A stretch of DNA of 7,295 nucleotides, from NCBI GenBank assembly GCA_016178435.1, contig JACOTK010000288.1:1-7295 (forward strand), given 5' to 3'. A program made the position numbers and the translations under genes. Of this stretch, positions 1 to 6,856 are shown in pieces. The notes under the pieces are model-generated. The model ran no database searches. It was not told where the DNA came from and saw nothing but the letters and a program-made list of their open reading frames with translations. This DNA is from Actinomycetota bacterium. GTDB taxonomy: Bacteria > Actinomycetota > Acidimicrobiia > Acidimicrobiales > CADCSY01. How positions within the stretch are numbered: position 1 is the stretch's first letter; the number at the start of each line of letters is the position of its first letter.

Positions 1-1305
1 ACGGCCCGTGGTGGTTGATTCCTTGATGACCTTGGCGGCTTCCTCGTAACCGATGTAAGGGTTGAGCGAGGTTCCGATCGACGGCGAGGATTCGGCGTAC
101 GCCTTGCAGCGCGCCTCGTTTGCCTTGATGCCGACGATGCACTTGTCCGCGAACGCCACACTGACCGTCGAGAGCAGTCGAATCGACTCCAGCAGGTTCC
201 TGGCCATGACCGGCATCATCACGTTCAGCTCGAGGTTCCCCTGCGAGCCGCCGAACGCAACGGCAGCGTCATTGCCGATCACCTGGGCCGCCACCTGGCA
301 CACCGCCTCCGGCAACACCGGGTTGACCTTGCCGGGCATGATGGACGAACCGGGCTGGAGATCAGGCAGGAAGATCTCGGCGAGGCCCGTGCGCGGACCG
401 CTCGACATCCACCGAAGGTCGTTGGCGATCTTCACCAGCGACACGGCCACCGTGCGAAGCTGTCCGGAGGTCTCGACGAGCGCATCGCGCGCTCCCTGGG
501 CCTCGAAATGATCCCGTGCCTCGGTGAGTGGCAGGCCGGTCTCGGCCACGAGGGCCTTGATGACCGAACGGGCGAAGCTCTTGGGAGCGTTGATGCCGGT
601 ACCCACCGCGGTGCCGCCCAAAGGAAGCTCGCCGAGGCGCGGAAGGACCGCCTCGAGGCGCTCGATGCCGCGCTCGATCTGTGCCGCGTAGCCGGTGAAC
701 TCCTGTCCCAGGGTGACCGGCGTCGCGTCCATCAGGTGGGTACGGCCGGACTTCACGACCTTGGCAAAGGCCCGGGCACGAGCCCGGAGCGCCTTGGCGA
801 GGTGTTCGAGCGAGGGGATGAGGTCCACGACGACAGCCTCGGTGGCTGCCAGATGGATGGCCGAGGGAAAGACGTCGTTCGACGACTGCGACGCGTTGAC
901 ATGATCGTTCGGGTGCACAGGTCGGCCGAGACGCTCGGTGGCCAGAAAGGCGATGACCTCATTCGCGTTCATGTTCGACGACGTGCCCGAACCCGTCTGG
1001 TAGACGTCCACCGGGAACTGGTCGTTCCACGATCCGCCGGCCACCTCGGCTGCAGCGGAAGCGATGGCCTCCGCAATCGCCCTGTCGACCTTGGGCACCT
1101 CTTTCAGGCGGGCGTTGACCGGTGCTGCCGCGCCTTTGATGAGGGCGAGAGCGCGTATCAGGCGAGGCTCGATCACCAGACGTGAGATAGGGAAATTGTC
1201 CACCGCACGTTGCGTCTGCGCCCCCCAACACGCGGACGCGGGAACACGGACGTCGCCCATGGAGTCGTGCTCGATGCGGAAGTTGGCCTCAGGGTTGTCG
1301 GTCAT
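1..1305 (-). CDS. fumC: Class II fumarate hydratase (fumarase C), 3'-truncated by window edge
   Basis: It catalyses the reversible hydration of fumarate to L-malate in the TCA cycle, as a cytosolic homotetramer without an iron-sulfur cluster. The ATG at 1305 opens an uninterrupted 435-codon reading frame to base 1. Visible family motifs, with approximate residues: TGSGTSSNMN (104-113), HPNDHVNASQSSND (131-144), GRTHLMDATPV (188-198) and the signature loop GSSIMPGKVNP (319-329) carrying the catalytic serine. The His in GRTH favours fumarase over aspartase, which usually has Gln there. The frame ends in KESTTGR at the edge; the family runs to about 460-470 residues, so roughly 30 are missing. 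There is no obvious Shine-Dalgarno before the ATG, and a TANNNT element lies eight bases upstream, so the mRNA may be leaderless. It is divergent from the PAS-GGDEF-EAL gene. The family call is secure. Confidence 0.96.
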   Translation of the reverse strand, partial: MTDNPEANFRIEHDSMGDVRVPASACWGAQTQRAVDNFPISRLVIEPRLIRALALIKGAAAPVNARLKEVPKVDRAIAEAIASAAAEVAGGSWNDQFPVDVYQTGSGTSSNMNANEVIAFLATERLGRPVHPNDHVNASQSSNDVFPSAIHLAATEAVVVDLIPSLEHLAKALRARARAFAKVVKSGRTHLMDATPVTLGQEFTGYAAQIERGIERLEAVLPRLGELPLGGTAVGTGINAPKSFARSVIKALVAETGLPLTEARDHFEAQGARDALVETSGQLRTVAVSLVKIANDLRWMSSGPRTGLAEIFLPDLQPGSSIMPGKVNPVLPEAVCQVAAQVIGNDAAVAFGGSQGNLELNVMMPVMARNLLESIRLLSTVSVAFADKCIVGIKANEARCKAYAESSPSIGTSLNPYIGYEEAAKVIKESTTTGR

Positions 1306-1319
1306 GAACGGCGACGCTA
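1306..1319 (-). promoter_or_regulatory. Candidate -10 element for a leaderless fumC transcript
   Basis: On the minus strand TAGCGT (1319-1314) fits the actinobacterial TANNNT -10 pattern. It ends eight bases before the fumC ATG, so transcription would begin at or next to the start codon. This agrees with the lack of a Shine-Dalgarno there. I see no convincing -35 box, and a TANNNT hexamer is easily found by chance, so this is only suggestive. Confidence 0.3.
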
Positions 1320-1500
1320 GCAAGGGACAACCCCACGCCGGAGATCGTTGAGCCCTGCTTCATCGATGTCGGGTGCCCAACCTCTCGAAGGCCGGCAGAT
1401 CCGTCTACGCTGTGGCGAAGGGCACAATCGGCTCTCACAGTTCTCATCCCACGACATGCGTGATGGCGCCTACGGGGACTCCCCCCGGGTTCGGGACCTC

Positions 1501-1506
1501 TAGGAT
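1501..1506 (+). promoter_or_regulatory. Candidate -10 element upstream of the PAS-GGDEF-EAL gene
   Basis: TAGGAT fits the TANNNT -10 pattern and lies about 65 bases before the favoured GTG start at 1572. There is no recognisable TTGACA-like box at the usual spacing. The rest of the divergent region (1306-1547) shows no clear operator palindrome, riboswitch or small gene that I can support. Confidence 0.22.
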
Positions 1507-1554
1507 GCCGGATTGTCACCGCACGTGAAAGAACAGGACCGAGCGCAGTGGAGA

Positions 1555-1562
1555 AGGGGAGG
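1555..1562 (+). promoter_or_regulatory. Ribosome binding site deciding the PAS-GGDEF-EAL start
   Basis: AGGGGAGG is a strong Shine-Dalgarno match nine bases before the GTG at 1572. The alternative in-frame GTG at 1548 has only a weak purine stretch upstream. This favours 1572 as the start, removing eight residues from the longest reading. Confidence 0.55.
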
Positions 1563-1571
1563 CAAGGGTTC

Positions 1572-3275
1572 GTGAGACGCCTCGGCGCCCGACTGGGCGT
1601 ACGAGCGGTCGCGCCCGGTGGCGCGGCGAGCGACCTGGACGAGCTCCTGGCGACGAGCCCCGACGCGCTCATCGTGCACCGGGAGATAACAGGTGAGATC
1701 CTCGCCGCAAACAAGGCGGCGATCGACCAGTACGGCTGGACCCTCGAGGAGCTGCGGCAACGGACGATCATGGATCTCGCCGAGGACGCCGATCGCGAGA
1801 CGATGACCGAGGCATTTGCGAACCAGCTCGGCACCCTGGTGCACGTCGGCGAATGGCAGCACCGACGCAAGGATGGCACCACCCTGTGGGTCAGCACCAC
1901 GACCCAACCCATGACCTATCACGATCTCCCCGCCCGCCTGGTCATCGCCCACGACGTGACCCACCGCCACACGACTCTGGAGGAGCTGACCCATCAGGGG
2001 ACCCACGACACCTTGACCGGGCTTCCCAATCGGATGCTGTTCGTCGATCGGCTGAACAACGCTCTCGCACGATCCGCCAGAGGCACACGGTCGCTTGCCG
2101 TTCTCTTCTGCGATCTCGACCGGTTCAAGATCATCAACGACACCATGGGTCATCGCGCCGGCGACGCACTCCTCCAGACGGTTGCCCGGCGGCTTCGTGA
2201 AGCCGTCCGCCAGGGTGACACGGTCTCTCGTTTCGGCGGCGACGAGTTCGTGATCCTTGCCGAGGACCTCGGCAACGACGTTGACGCCATCGCAGTGGCG
2301 GAACAGTTGACCACATCGCTTTCGACACCCCTCCTGCTCGAGGGCCAGGAGATCGTGATCACGGCGAGCATCGGCATCGCCGTCGGCAATGCCTCCACGC
2401 ACAACGCCGAAGCGCTGCTGCGTGACGCCGACACCGCTCTCTATCGCGCCAAGGATGCCGGGCGCGCCCGCCATGAGCTTTTCGATGCCGACCTCAGGCG
2501 ACAGGCACGCGAACGGGTCAACACGGAGTCCGCGCTGCGGCGCGCCCTCGATGCCGGGGAGCTCCTGGTGCACTACCAGCCGATCATCTCCCTCGACAGC
2601 GGCATGGTCTCGGGTGTAGAGGTGCTCCTGCGCTGGGAGACCCCGACAGGTGAGTTGCTCAGGCCGGCCAACTTCCTGTCGGTGGCCGAGGAGTCCGGGC
2701 TGATCGTTCCCATCGGCCTCGCCATGCTCGACAAGGCCTGTGCCCGTGCCGGAACGTGGCACCGGCAGGTTGCCGATCCACCAACCCTGTGGGTCAACCT
2801 CTCCGCCCGCCAACTCACCACGCCGGGCCTCGTGGCGGCAGTGGCGGAGACGATCGATTCGTGGTTGCCCTCCCCTCGGGCAATCGGGTTCGAGATCACC
2901 GAATGCAGTCTCGACCCTTCCGACAGCCTCATCGAGGGCGTCGTCGGTGAGCTCGCCGAGATGGGGGTGCGCATCGCGATCGATGATTTCGGGACGGGCT
3001 ATGCCTCGCTGTCCTACCTTTGGCGCTTCCCCGCAGATGTCATCAAGATCGATCAATCGTTTGTCGCCCGGCTGGGTGAGGATCGCGAGGCCACAGTCAT
3101 CATCTCGGCCATGACCCAACTGGCGCGCTCCCTCGGCAAGCAGGTGATCGCCGAGGGAGTCGAGACCGACAATCAGCTCGCCCGCCTCCGCCGCATCGGC
3201 TGCGATGCGGCGCAGGGCCACCTCTTCGCGGCGCCCGCCTCCGCCGAGATCATCGAACGGCTGCTCATCGTTTGA
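1572..3275 (+). CDS. PAS-GGDEF-EAL cyclic-di-GMP synthase/phosphodiesterase
   Basis: A predicted soluble signalling protein that makes and/or degrades cyclic-di-GMP. From GTG 1572 it is 567 residues (575 from GTG 1548). Domains in order: PAS sensor at about 20-132, GGDEF at about 135-308, EAL at about 318-567. The GGDEF site is exact (RFGGDEFVIL, GGDEF at 222-226) and is preceded by RQGD (213-216) five residues earlier, the RxxD inhibitory I-site for product feedback. In the EAL domain the name motif reads EVL (350-352), keeping the metal-binding Glu. VNLSARQL, EITE, DDFGTGYASL (from 471), KID (492) and AEGVET are all present, so phosphodiesterase activity is plausible. I see no membrane segment or signal peptide, so any signal is probably intracellular and read by the PAS domain; its ligand cannot be told. 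Its stop lies 49 bases before the oxidoreductase start on the same strand, suggesting co-transcription. Which activity dominates is not visible from sequence. Confidence 0.95.
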   Translation: MRRLGARLGVRAVAPGGAASDLDELLATSPDALIVHREITGEILAANKAAIDQYGWTLEELRQRTIMDLAEDADRETMTEAFANQLGTLVHVGEWQHRRKDGTTLWVSTTTQPMTYHDLPARLVIAHDVTHRHTTLEELTHQGTHDTLTGLPNRMLFVDRLNNALARSARGTRSLAVLFCDLDRFKIINDTMGHRAGDALLQTVARRLREAVRQGDTVSRFGGDEFVILAEDLGNDVDAIAVAEQLTTSLSTPLLLEGQEIVITASIGIAVGNASTHNAEALLRDADTALYRAKDAGRARHELFDADLRRQARERVNTESALRRALDAGELLVHYQPIISLDSGMVSGVEVLLRWETPTGELLRPANFLSVAEESGLIVPIGLAMLDKACARAGTWHRQVADPPTLWVNLSARQLTTPGLVAAVAETIDSWLPSPRAIGFEITECSLDPSDSLIEGVVGELAEMGVRIAIDDFGTGYASLSYLWRFPADVIKIDQSFVARLGEDREATVIISAMTQLARSLGKQVIAEGVETDNQLARLRRIGCDAAQGHLFAAPASAEIIERLLIV

Positions 3276-3311
3276 ATTCCCATCGTCTGAACCCGTCCAT
3301 GCCGAATCCCC

Positions 3312-3317
3312 AGGAGG
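3312..3317 (+). promoter_or_regulatory. Strong ribosome binding site of the LLM oxidoreductase
   Basis: AGGAGG lies seven bases before ATG 3325, a near-consensus Shine-Dalgarno. It fixes the start at MKFGVMF, where the family's first beta strand normally begins, rather than at upstream in-frame codons that lie within the end of the EAL gene. Confidence 0.8.
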
Positions 3318-3324
3318 ATCAACC

Positions 3325-4198
3325 ATGAAATTCGGAGTCATGTTCTCCAATGTCGCCGCATTTGCCGAACCCGAGGGAGCCCGAGCGCTCGCGACGACGG
3401 CCGAGGAGGTGGGCTTCGAATCGGTGTGGACCGTCGAGCATGCCGTGGTTCCCAAAGGCTATGAGTCGGCCTACCCCTATTCGCCATCGGGCAAGATGCC
3501 CGGAGGCGAGTTCATCGCCCTCCCCGACCCGTTCGTGTGGCTCTCGTACGTGGCTGCGCTCACCAGCACCATCAAGCTGGGCACCGGCATCGCCATTCTC
3601 CCGCAGCGAAATCCCGTCATTACGGCCAAGGAGGTCGCCTCCCTGGATCGACTCTCGAGCGGACGGGTACTGCTCGGCGTGGGCGCAGGGTGGTTGGCCG
3701 AGGAGTTCGCCGCCCTCGGCGTTCCGTTCGAGCGGCGTGGCGATCGCCTCGACGAATACATCAAGGCGCTACGGGTCCTCTGGAACGACGAGTCCCCCAC
3801 CTTCTCAGGTGAGTTCGTGTCGTTCACCGACTGCGTGTGCCTCCCCCAACCCACCCGGCGGCAGCGTCCCCATCGTCATCGGAGGTCATACACCTCGAGC
3901 TGCTCGACGGGCAGGCGAGCTCGGCGACGGCTTCTTCCCGGGGTCGGCCAAACCGGATGAGCCGGCGACCCTGCTCGACATCATGCGCAGGTCCGCCAAG
4001 AGTGCCGGGCGTGATGCGGACGCCATCGAGATCACCGTGGGGGGAGGCTTCACGGTGGACCAGGCCAAGAGCCTCGCCGATCTGGGTGTCGACCGTGTGC
4101 TCATCGCTCCCATGGCCTTCGACGCCGAGGGAGTCCGGCGTCAGCTCACCACCTTTGCCGAGGATGTCATCGGCGTGGTCAACACGCCGTCAGCGTGA
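3325..4198 (+). pseudogene. LLM-class F420-dependent oxidoreductase, broken by one frameshift
   Basis: It resembles the luciferase-like TIM-barrel flavin/F420 oxidoreductases, especially the mycobacterial Rv2161c-like group. The substrate is unknown. The first frame gives MKFGVMFSN, then LGTGIAILPQRNP (about 85-97), LDRLSSGRVLLGVGAGW (107-123), F-x-x-RGDRLDEY and FSGEFVSF, all typical of the family. At about residue 173 it derails into Arg-rich sequence, stopping at 3960 (211 residues). The neighbouring frame then continues the fold with GGSVPIVIGGHTPRAARRAG, LGDGFFPG and a normal C-terminus to the TGA at 4196-4198. Removing one C from the C5 run at 3843-3847 joins both halves into 290 residues, the usual family length, with CLPNPPGGSVPIVIGG at the join. 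Both halves keep high-GC codon use, so the lesion is recent or a sequencing/assembly error. Programmed +1 shifting at CCC-C is possible but not supported by a following stop or rare codon. Confidence 0.88.
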
Positions 4199-5447
4199 CG
4201 GAGTCCTCGCCTGCGTCGACCTGTGAGTCATCGTTGAGCGCGGACCACGTCTCGATCGCGGCGACCAGCTCATCCAGATCCTCCTCGGTGTCCATGGCAA
4301 ATGTGGCACGCAGGCAGGTTCTCGACCCCTCTCTCCACGCCACATACCAGTCCCCACCCCACCCTTCGGTGGCTCGGCGCACGTCGCCGGCATCATCGAG
4401 AACCTTCCCCAACATCAACTGCAGGGTGAGCTCCCCGATCGAACCTTGATCGATCACTGCTCCGTCGGCGGGCGGAGGATCAACGGTGATGGGACCCTCT
4501 CCCCTGATGTACCGGTCCGGGTGGAGCAACTGCTCGCTGGTGGTCGGCGGTCTCGAGAATGCTTCGACGAGCGCAGGCATCCCGCCATGACGCTCGATCG
4601 TGGCGATCAGATCCTCGCCGACCTCGTAGGGAAAGCCGACCAGGGCGGGAATCACCTCAGGGATGGTCACCGAGGGCAGATTGTCCCCGAACCGGCCCTC
4701 CTCCCTTGATGCCCGACTTCGCTCCGAAGGCGTCAGCGAACGGCGATAGGCAGACTCGACCGTCAGCGCGCTGCCCTCGACCAGGGCGGAGAACCCCAGT
4801 CCACGCTCGTCGTCGGCCTCCGTCATCTCCTCACGATCGAGGTCGAAGAGTTGGTCGTCGAGCGCATGGGTCAACTCGTGGACCAGCGTGAGCCGAACGA
4901 ATGGGCCGGTCTCAACTCCCCGGACAACCAGCTCGTCGGTCTTGGGGTCGTAGAAGCCCAGAACGGCCGCGCTCAGATAGCGGTTGAGCGCGTCGAACAG
5001 GCCACCGGTGGGTTCGAGCAGATCAAGGACCCCAAGGAGCTCCTCCGTCTTCTCGATGTCCTCCCGGTCCTCTTCGGCATCCTCCAGAAGACGCTTCTCG
5101 AAGGCCGCGTCATCGAGCAGCGAGACCTTGACGGGGTGCCGGAACCGCTCGGAGCGCCGGTCCTCGATGAAGGTCGACAGCTCGGCGACAACCTCACGGA
5201 GCGATCGAACCTCCCCGTCACCCTTCGAGGTCTCGTCGGTCCCCGAGAACAGCAGCGAGGAGAGCACGCCGCCCAGAAGGCCGACAGCGACAGCAACGCC
5301 GACCACCCGCACCCAGGGCGCCGGCCCTCGCTTCCCCGAATGGCGCCCCCCGTGATGATCTGCGCCCCCCTCGACGTTGTCGGGATCGGCCTCGGCCCGA
5401 CGAGGATCAGCCCGAGACGCGGGCTCATCCGGGGGCACCCAACTCAT
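4179..5447 (-). CDS. Membrane-anchored gluzincin-type zinc metalloprotease, function unknown
   Basis: A 422-residue protein with a hydrophilic N-terminus (1-43, including HHGGRH), one hydrophobic segment (about 46-67) and a large acidic extracytoplasmic domain; positive residues before the segment suggest N-in topology. GFYDPKTDELVV (164-175) is followed by LTLVHELTHALDDQ, in which HELTH (190-194) is an HExxH zinc site. LVEGSAL follows, with Glu224 about 30 residues after the second His, a position suited to the third zinc ligand of gluzincins. Further on, FPYEVGEDL, TSEQLLHPDRY (303-313) and RGE recall an uncharacterised metalloprotease-like family that I know from actinobacteria and Chloroflexi; no substrate is known to me. 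Cys378 and the final residue Cys422 could form a disulfide. The start is six bases after the L,D-transpeptidase stop without a clear Shine-Dalgarno, suggesting translational coupling. The 3' end overlaps the convergent oxidoreductase by 20 bases. The protease role is inferred; the reading frame is secure. Confidence 0.88.
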   Translation of the reverse strand: MSWVPPDEPASRADPRRAEADPDNVEGGADHHGGRHSGKRGPAPWVRVVGVAVAVGLLGGVLSSLLFSGTDETSKGDGEVRSLREVVAELSTFIEDRRSERFRHPVKVSLLDDAAFEKRLLEDAEEDREDIEKTEELLGVLDLLEPTGGLFDALNRYLSAAVLGFYDPKTDELVVRGVETGPFVRLTLVHELTHALDDQLFDLDREEMTEADDERGLGFSALVEGSALTVESAYRRSLTPSERSRASREEGRFGDNLPSVTIPEVIPALVGFPYEVGEDLIATIERHGGMPALVEAFSRPPTTSEQLLHPDRYIRGEGPITVDPPPADGAVIDQGSIGELTLQLMLGKVLDDAGDVRRATEGWGGDWYVAWREGSRTCLRATFAMDTEEDLDELVAAIETWSALNDDSQVDAGEDSVTLTAC

Positions 5448-5453
5448 CGGGGC

Positions 5454-6536
5454 TCAGGTCCGGGGCGGCGCAGTAACCACCACGGGGTCGGGCGTGATGG
5501 TCGGTGGCACGCTCGGCACCGTTGCCTGAGGAGCGGCCGGGGAAGGCGCGACCGTGGTCACGGTGGTCACCGGGACGGTTGTCGTGGTGGATTCCGCCGG
5601 AGCTGTCACCTCGGGAGCCGTCACCTCGGGCACCGGCGCCGTCACCTCGGGCGGGGGCTCAACGGTGATGTGCTCCGTCGGACCACCACCACCTCCGGGC
5701 GACTCGCCGACCACATGAACCGGGTCGCCCTTGGCAACCAGGCTCGGGAAGTACGCGGCGATGTGCATGGGAATGCGGACGCAACCGTGTGACGCAGGGT
5801 GAGTCGGGACCGAGGTCGAACCGTGCACGGCGATGCCGCCGGAGGTGAAGTACACCGGGTTGTAGAGCTTACCCAGGCGGGACTCGCGCCATCCCGAATA
5901 GCGCCACATGAATCGGAAATCGCCGGTCGGCGTGTTGGCGGTCTGACACGACCCGTTGACGCAGTACCTCCGGCCGGACCCGGTCGATATCGTCGAGATG
6001 AGTCGGACCTTGTTGTCCTTGTAGAGGATCAGCACCTGGCGGGCCAGGTCGATCTCCAAGCGGTTGCCCGCTCCATCGGGCACCAGAGGTGTCACCGTGA
6101 TGCCGGCGCTCAACGCCGCGAGGACCTCGGGATTGACCACCCCGCTCGGCTCGAGGCCCTGGAACTTCTGGAACCCCTCCACGGCGTAACGCGTGGCAAG
6201 GCCGAAAGAGCCGTCGAGCCTCCCCGGGTCGAAACCCAGCTCGACGAGACGCTGCTGCACAGCCAACACCTCGTCACCCTTCGCTCCCTGGGCGAGATCG
6301 GCGCCGGCGGTTGGCGGCGGGGTCGGCAGCGGGGGGGCTGTGGTGGTCGTCGTTGCCGTGGTCTCGGGTGGGGCCAACGTCGTCGTGGTCGAGGGAATGG
6401 ATTCGCCGGTCACGGCGCTCGCGTCGGCACGATCCTCATGGTCGAGACCGGTGACCCCGTAGGCGCCGGCGGCCGTCATGACCAGCATGACCGTGGCGCC
6501 GACCGACCCCCACCGCATCCTGGTCATGACCGCCAT
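5454..6536 (-). CDS. Exported L,D-transpeptidase with peptidoglycan-binding domain
   Basis: It is expected to form 3-3 peptidoglycan cross-links or attach molecules to meso-diaminopimelate outside the membrane. The 360 residues comprise an N-terminal signal or anchor (about 10-30), a Thr/Pro-rich linker (49-77), a PG_binding_1 domain (about 82-143, with VQQRLVELGF, LDGSFG and FQKFQGL), a YkuD catalytic domain (about 158-276) and a low-complexity Pro/Thr/Val tail (281-360). The active site is intact: IAVHGS with His238, then SHGCVR with His250 and nucleophile Cys252. Cys192 and Cys197 in YCVNGSC sit in a loop of the catalytic domain and could pair as a disulfide, a pattern I recall from actinobacterial relatives. 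The long tail after YkuD is unusual and may span or bind the wall. ATG 6536 is used; an in-frame stop lies 18 bases upstream, and ATG at 6527 is an alternative. It leads a bicistron with the metalloprotease six bases downstream. Confidence 0.93.
   Translation of the reverse strand: MAVMTRMRWGSVGATVMLVMTAAGAYGVTGLDHEDRADASAVTGESIPSTTTTLAPPETTATTTTTAPPLPTPPPTAGADLAQGAKGDEVLAVQQRLVELGFDPGRLDGSFGLATRYAVEGFQKFQGLEPSGVVNPEVLAALSAGITVTPLVPDGAGNRLEIDLARQVLILYKDNKVRLISTISTGSGRRYCVNGSCQTANTPTGDFRFMWRYSGWRESRLGKLYNPVYFTSGGIAVHGSTSVPTHPASHGCVRIPMHIAAYFPSLVAKGDPVHVVGESPGGGGGPTEHITVEPPPEVTAPVPEVTAPEVTAPAESTTTTVPVTTVTTVAPSPAAPQATVPSVPPTITPDPVVVTAPPRT
5605..5651. repeat. Three copies of an 11-base repeat in the transpeptidase tail
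   Basis: GTCACCTCGGG occurs on the plus strand at 5605-5615, 5620-5630 and 5641-5651. On the coding (minus) strand the copies encode repeated PEVTAP units in the C-terminal tail of the L,D-transpeptidase. Spacings of 15 and 21 bases keep the frame, which fits in-frame duplication in a low-complexity protein segment rather than a DNA-level element. Confidence 0.7.
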
Positions 6537-6647
6537 GATGCCCGCCTGCGCTCACCGCTCCCCACTTGACCCAGTCGCAGCATGGATCTCAATCTTGCAC
6601 ACATCGGACCACAAGGGACGCATGCGCCTCGGGACGAGTCCGAGTCG

Positions 6648-6728
6648 TGCCGGCGGCGGGGTTCGAACCCGCATGCCCGAGGGCAGCCCGTTTTAAGCGG
6701 ACCGTGTCTGCCATTCCACCACGCCGGC
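6648..6728 (-). tRNA. tRNA-Leu (anticodon UAA)
   Basis: An 81-base class II tRNA that decodes UUA (and UUG by wobble). The acceptor stem GCCGGCG pairs with CGCCGGC, followed by discriminator A. The D-arm has the leucine-type GTGGAATGGCAGACAC, with GTG pairing with CAC. The anticodon stem GTCCG/CGGGC encloses the loop CTTAAAA, giving anticodon TAA. The long variable arm is TGCCCTCGGGCA. The T-arm GCGGG-TTCGAAC-CCCGC is perfect. CCA is not encoded, since CGA follows the discriminator. UUA is a rare codon in such GC-rich genomes, and in Streptomyces the UAA leucine tRNA (bldA) is regulatory; whether that applies here is unknown. It lies between the second GGDEF gene and the L,D-transpeptidase, all on the minus strand. 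Confidence 0.96.
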
Positions 6729-6753
6729 ATTGGACGATGGGCCTGTGCATCCA

Positions 6754-6759
6754 ACCCTA
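6754..6759 (-). promoter_or_regulatory. Candidate -10 element for the tRNA-Leu
   Basis: TAGGGT on the minus strand fits TANNNT and ends 25 bases before the first base of the mature tRNA, leaving room for a short 5' leader. No clear -35 box is visible at 16-19 bases upstream, so the assignment is weak. Confidence 0.28.
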
Positions 6760-6814
6760 CGCCCTGGGACATGCCCGAGACCCCCGTGATCGGCCGCAAC
6801 TCTCCCAGCACGAA

Positions 6815-6856
6815 TCGATCACCTGAGCGCGTCGATCACCCTGAGCGCATCGATCA
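6815..6856. repeat. Short tandem repeat abutting the stop of the second GGDEF gene
   Basis: Plus-strand units: TCGATCACCTGAGCGCG (6815-6831), TCGATCACCCTGAGCGCA (6832-6849) and a partial third copy TCGATCA (6850-6856), whose last three bases are the complement of the GGDEF stop codon. The units are 17 and 18 bases and differ by one inserted C and the final base. On the minus strand in the -1 frame they read as LIDALR-VIDALR and then stop. Confidence 0.8.

Noticed and set aside
62..1185. Plus-strand open frames opposite fumC
   Set aside because: The minus strand encodes a clear, uninterrupted class II fumarase; these are Arg/Ser-rich shadow translations.
1306..1547. Search for an operator, riboswitch or small gene in the divergent intergenic region
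   Set aside because: I found no convincing palindrome, conserved RNA fold or small frame with a ribosome binding site, only weak -10-like hexamers.
1500..3455. 651-codon open frame on the minus strand, opposite the PAS-GGDEF-EAL gene
   Set aside because: It is the antisense shadow of a high-GC gene; the plus-strand frame has full PAS, GGDEF and EAL domains, while this product shows no recognisable fold and runs past both ends of the real gene.
6331..6337. Run of seven G in the transpeptidase linker, considered as a phase-variation tract
   Set aside because: It encodes part of a Pro-rich linker in a GC-rich genome, where such a run is expected; the frame is intact and there is no other evidence of switching.
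4446..6569. Plus-strand open frames of 313 and 256 residues opposite the metalloprotease and transpeptidase
   Set aside because: Both are antisense to genes with catalytic motifs on the minus strand; their composition (Arg, Gly and His rich) is typical of shadow frames.
6600..6647. Possible hairpin terminator after tRNA-Leu (CTCGG...CCGAG on the minus strand)
   Set aside because: The stem is only five base pairs and no T tract follows, so it cannot be called a terminator.
6566..6826. Plus-strand frame containing AAGFEPACPRA across the tRNA region
   Set aside because: GFEPA-type peptides are a known artefact of translating the antisense of a tRNA T-arm; the tRNA-Leu explains this DNA fully.
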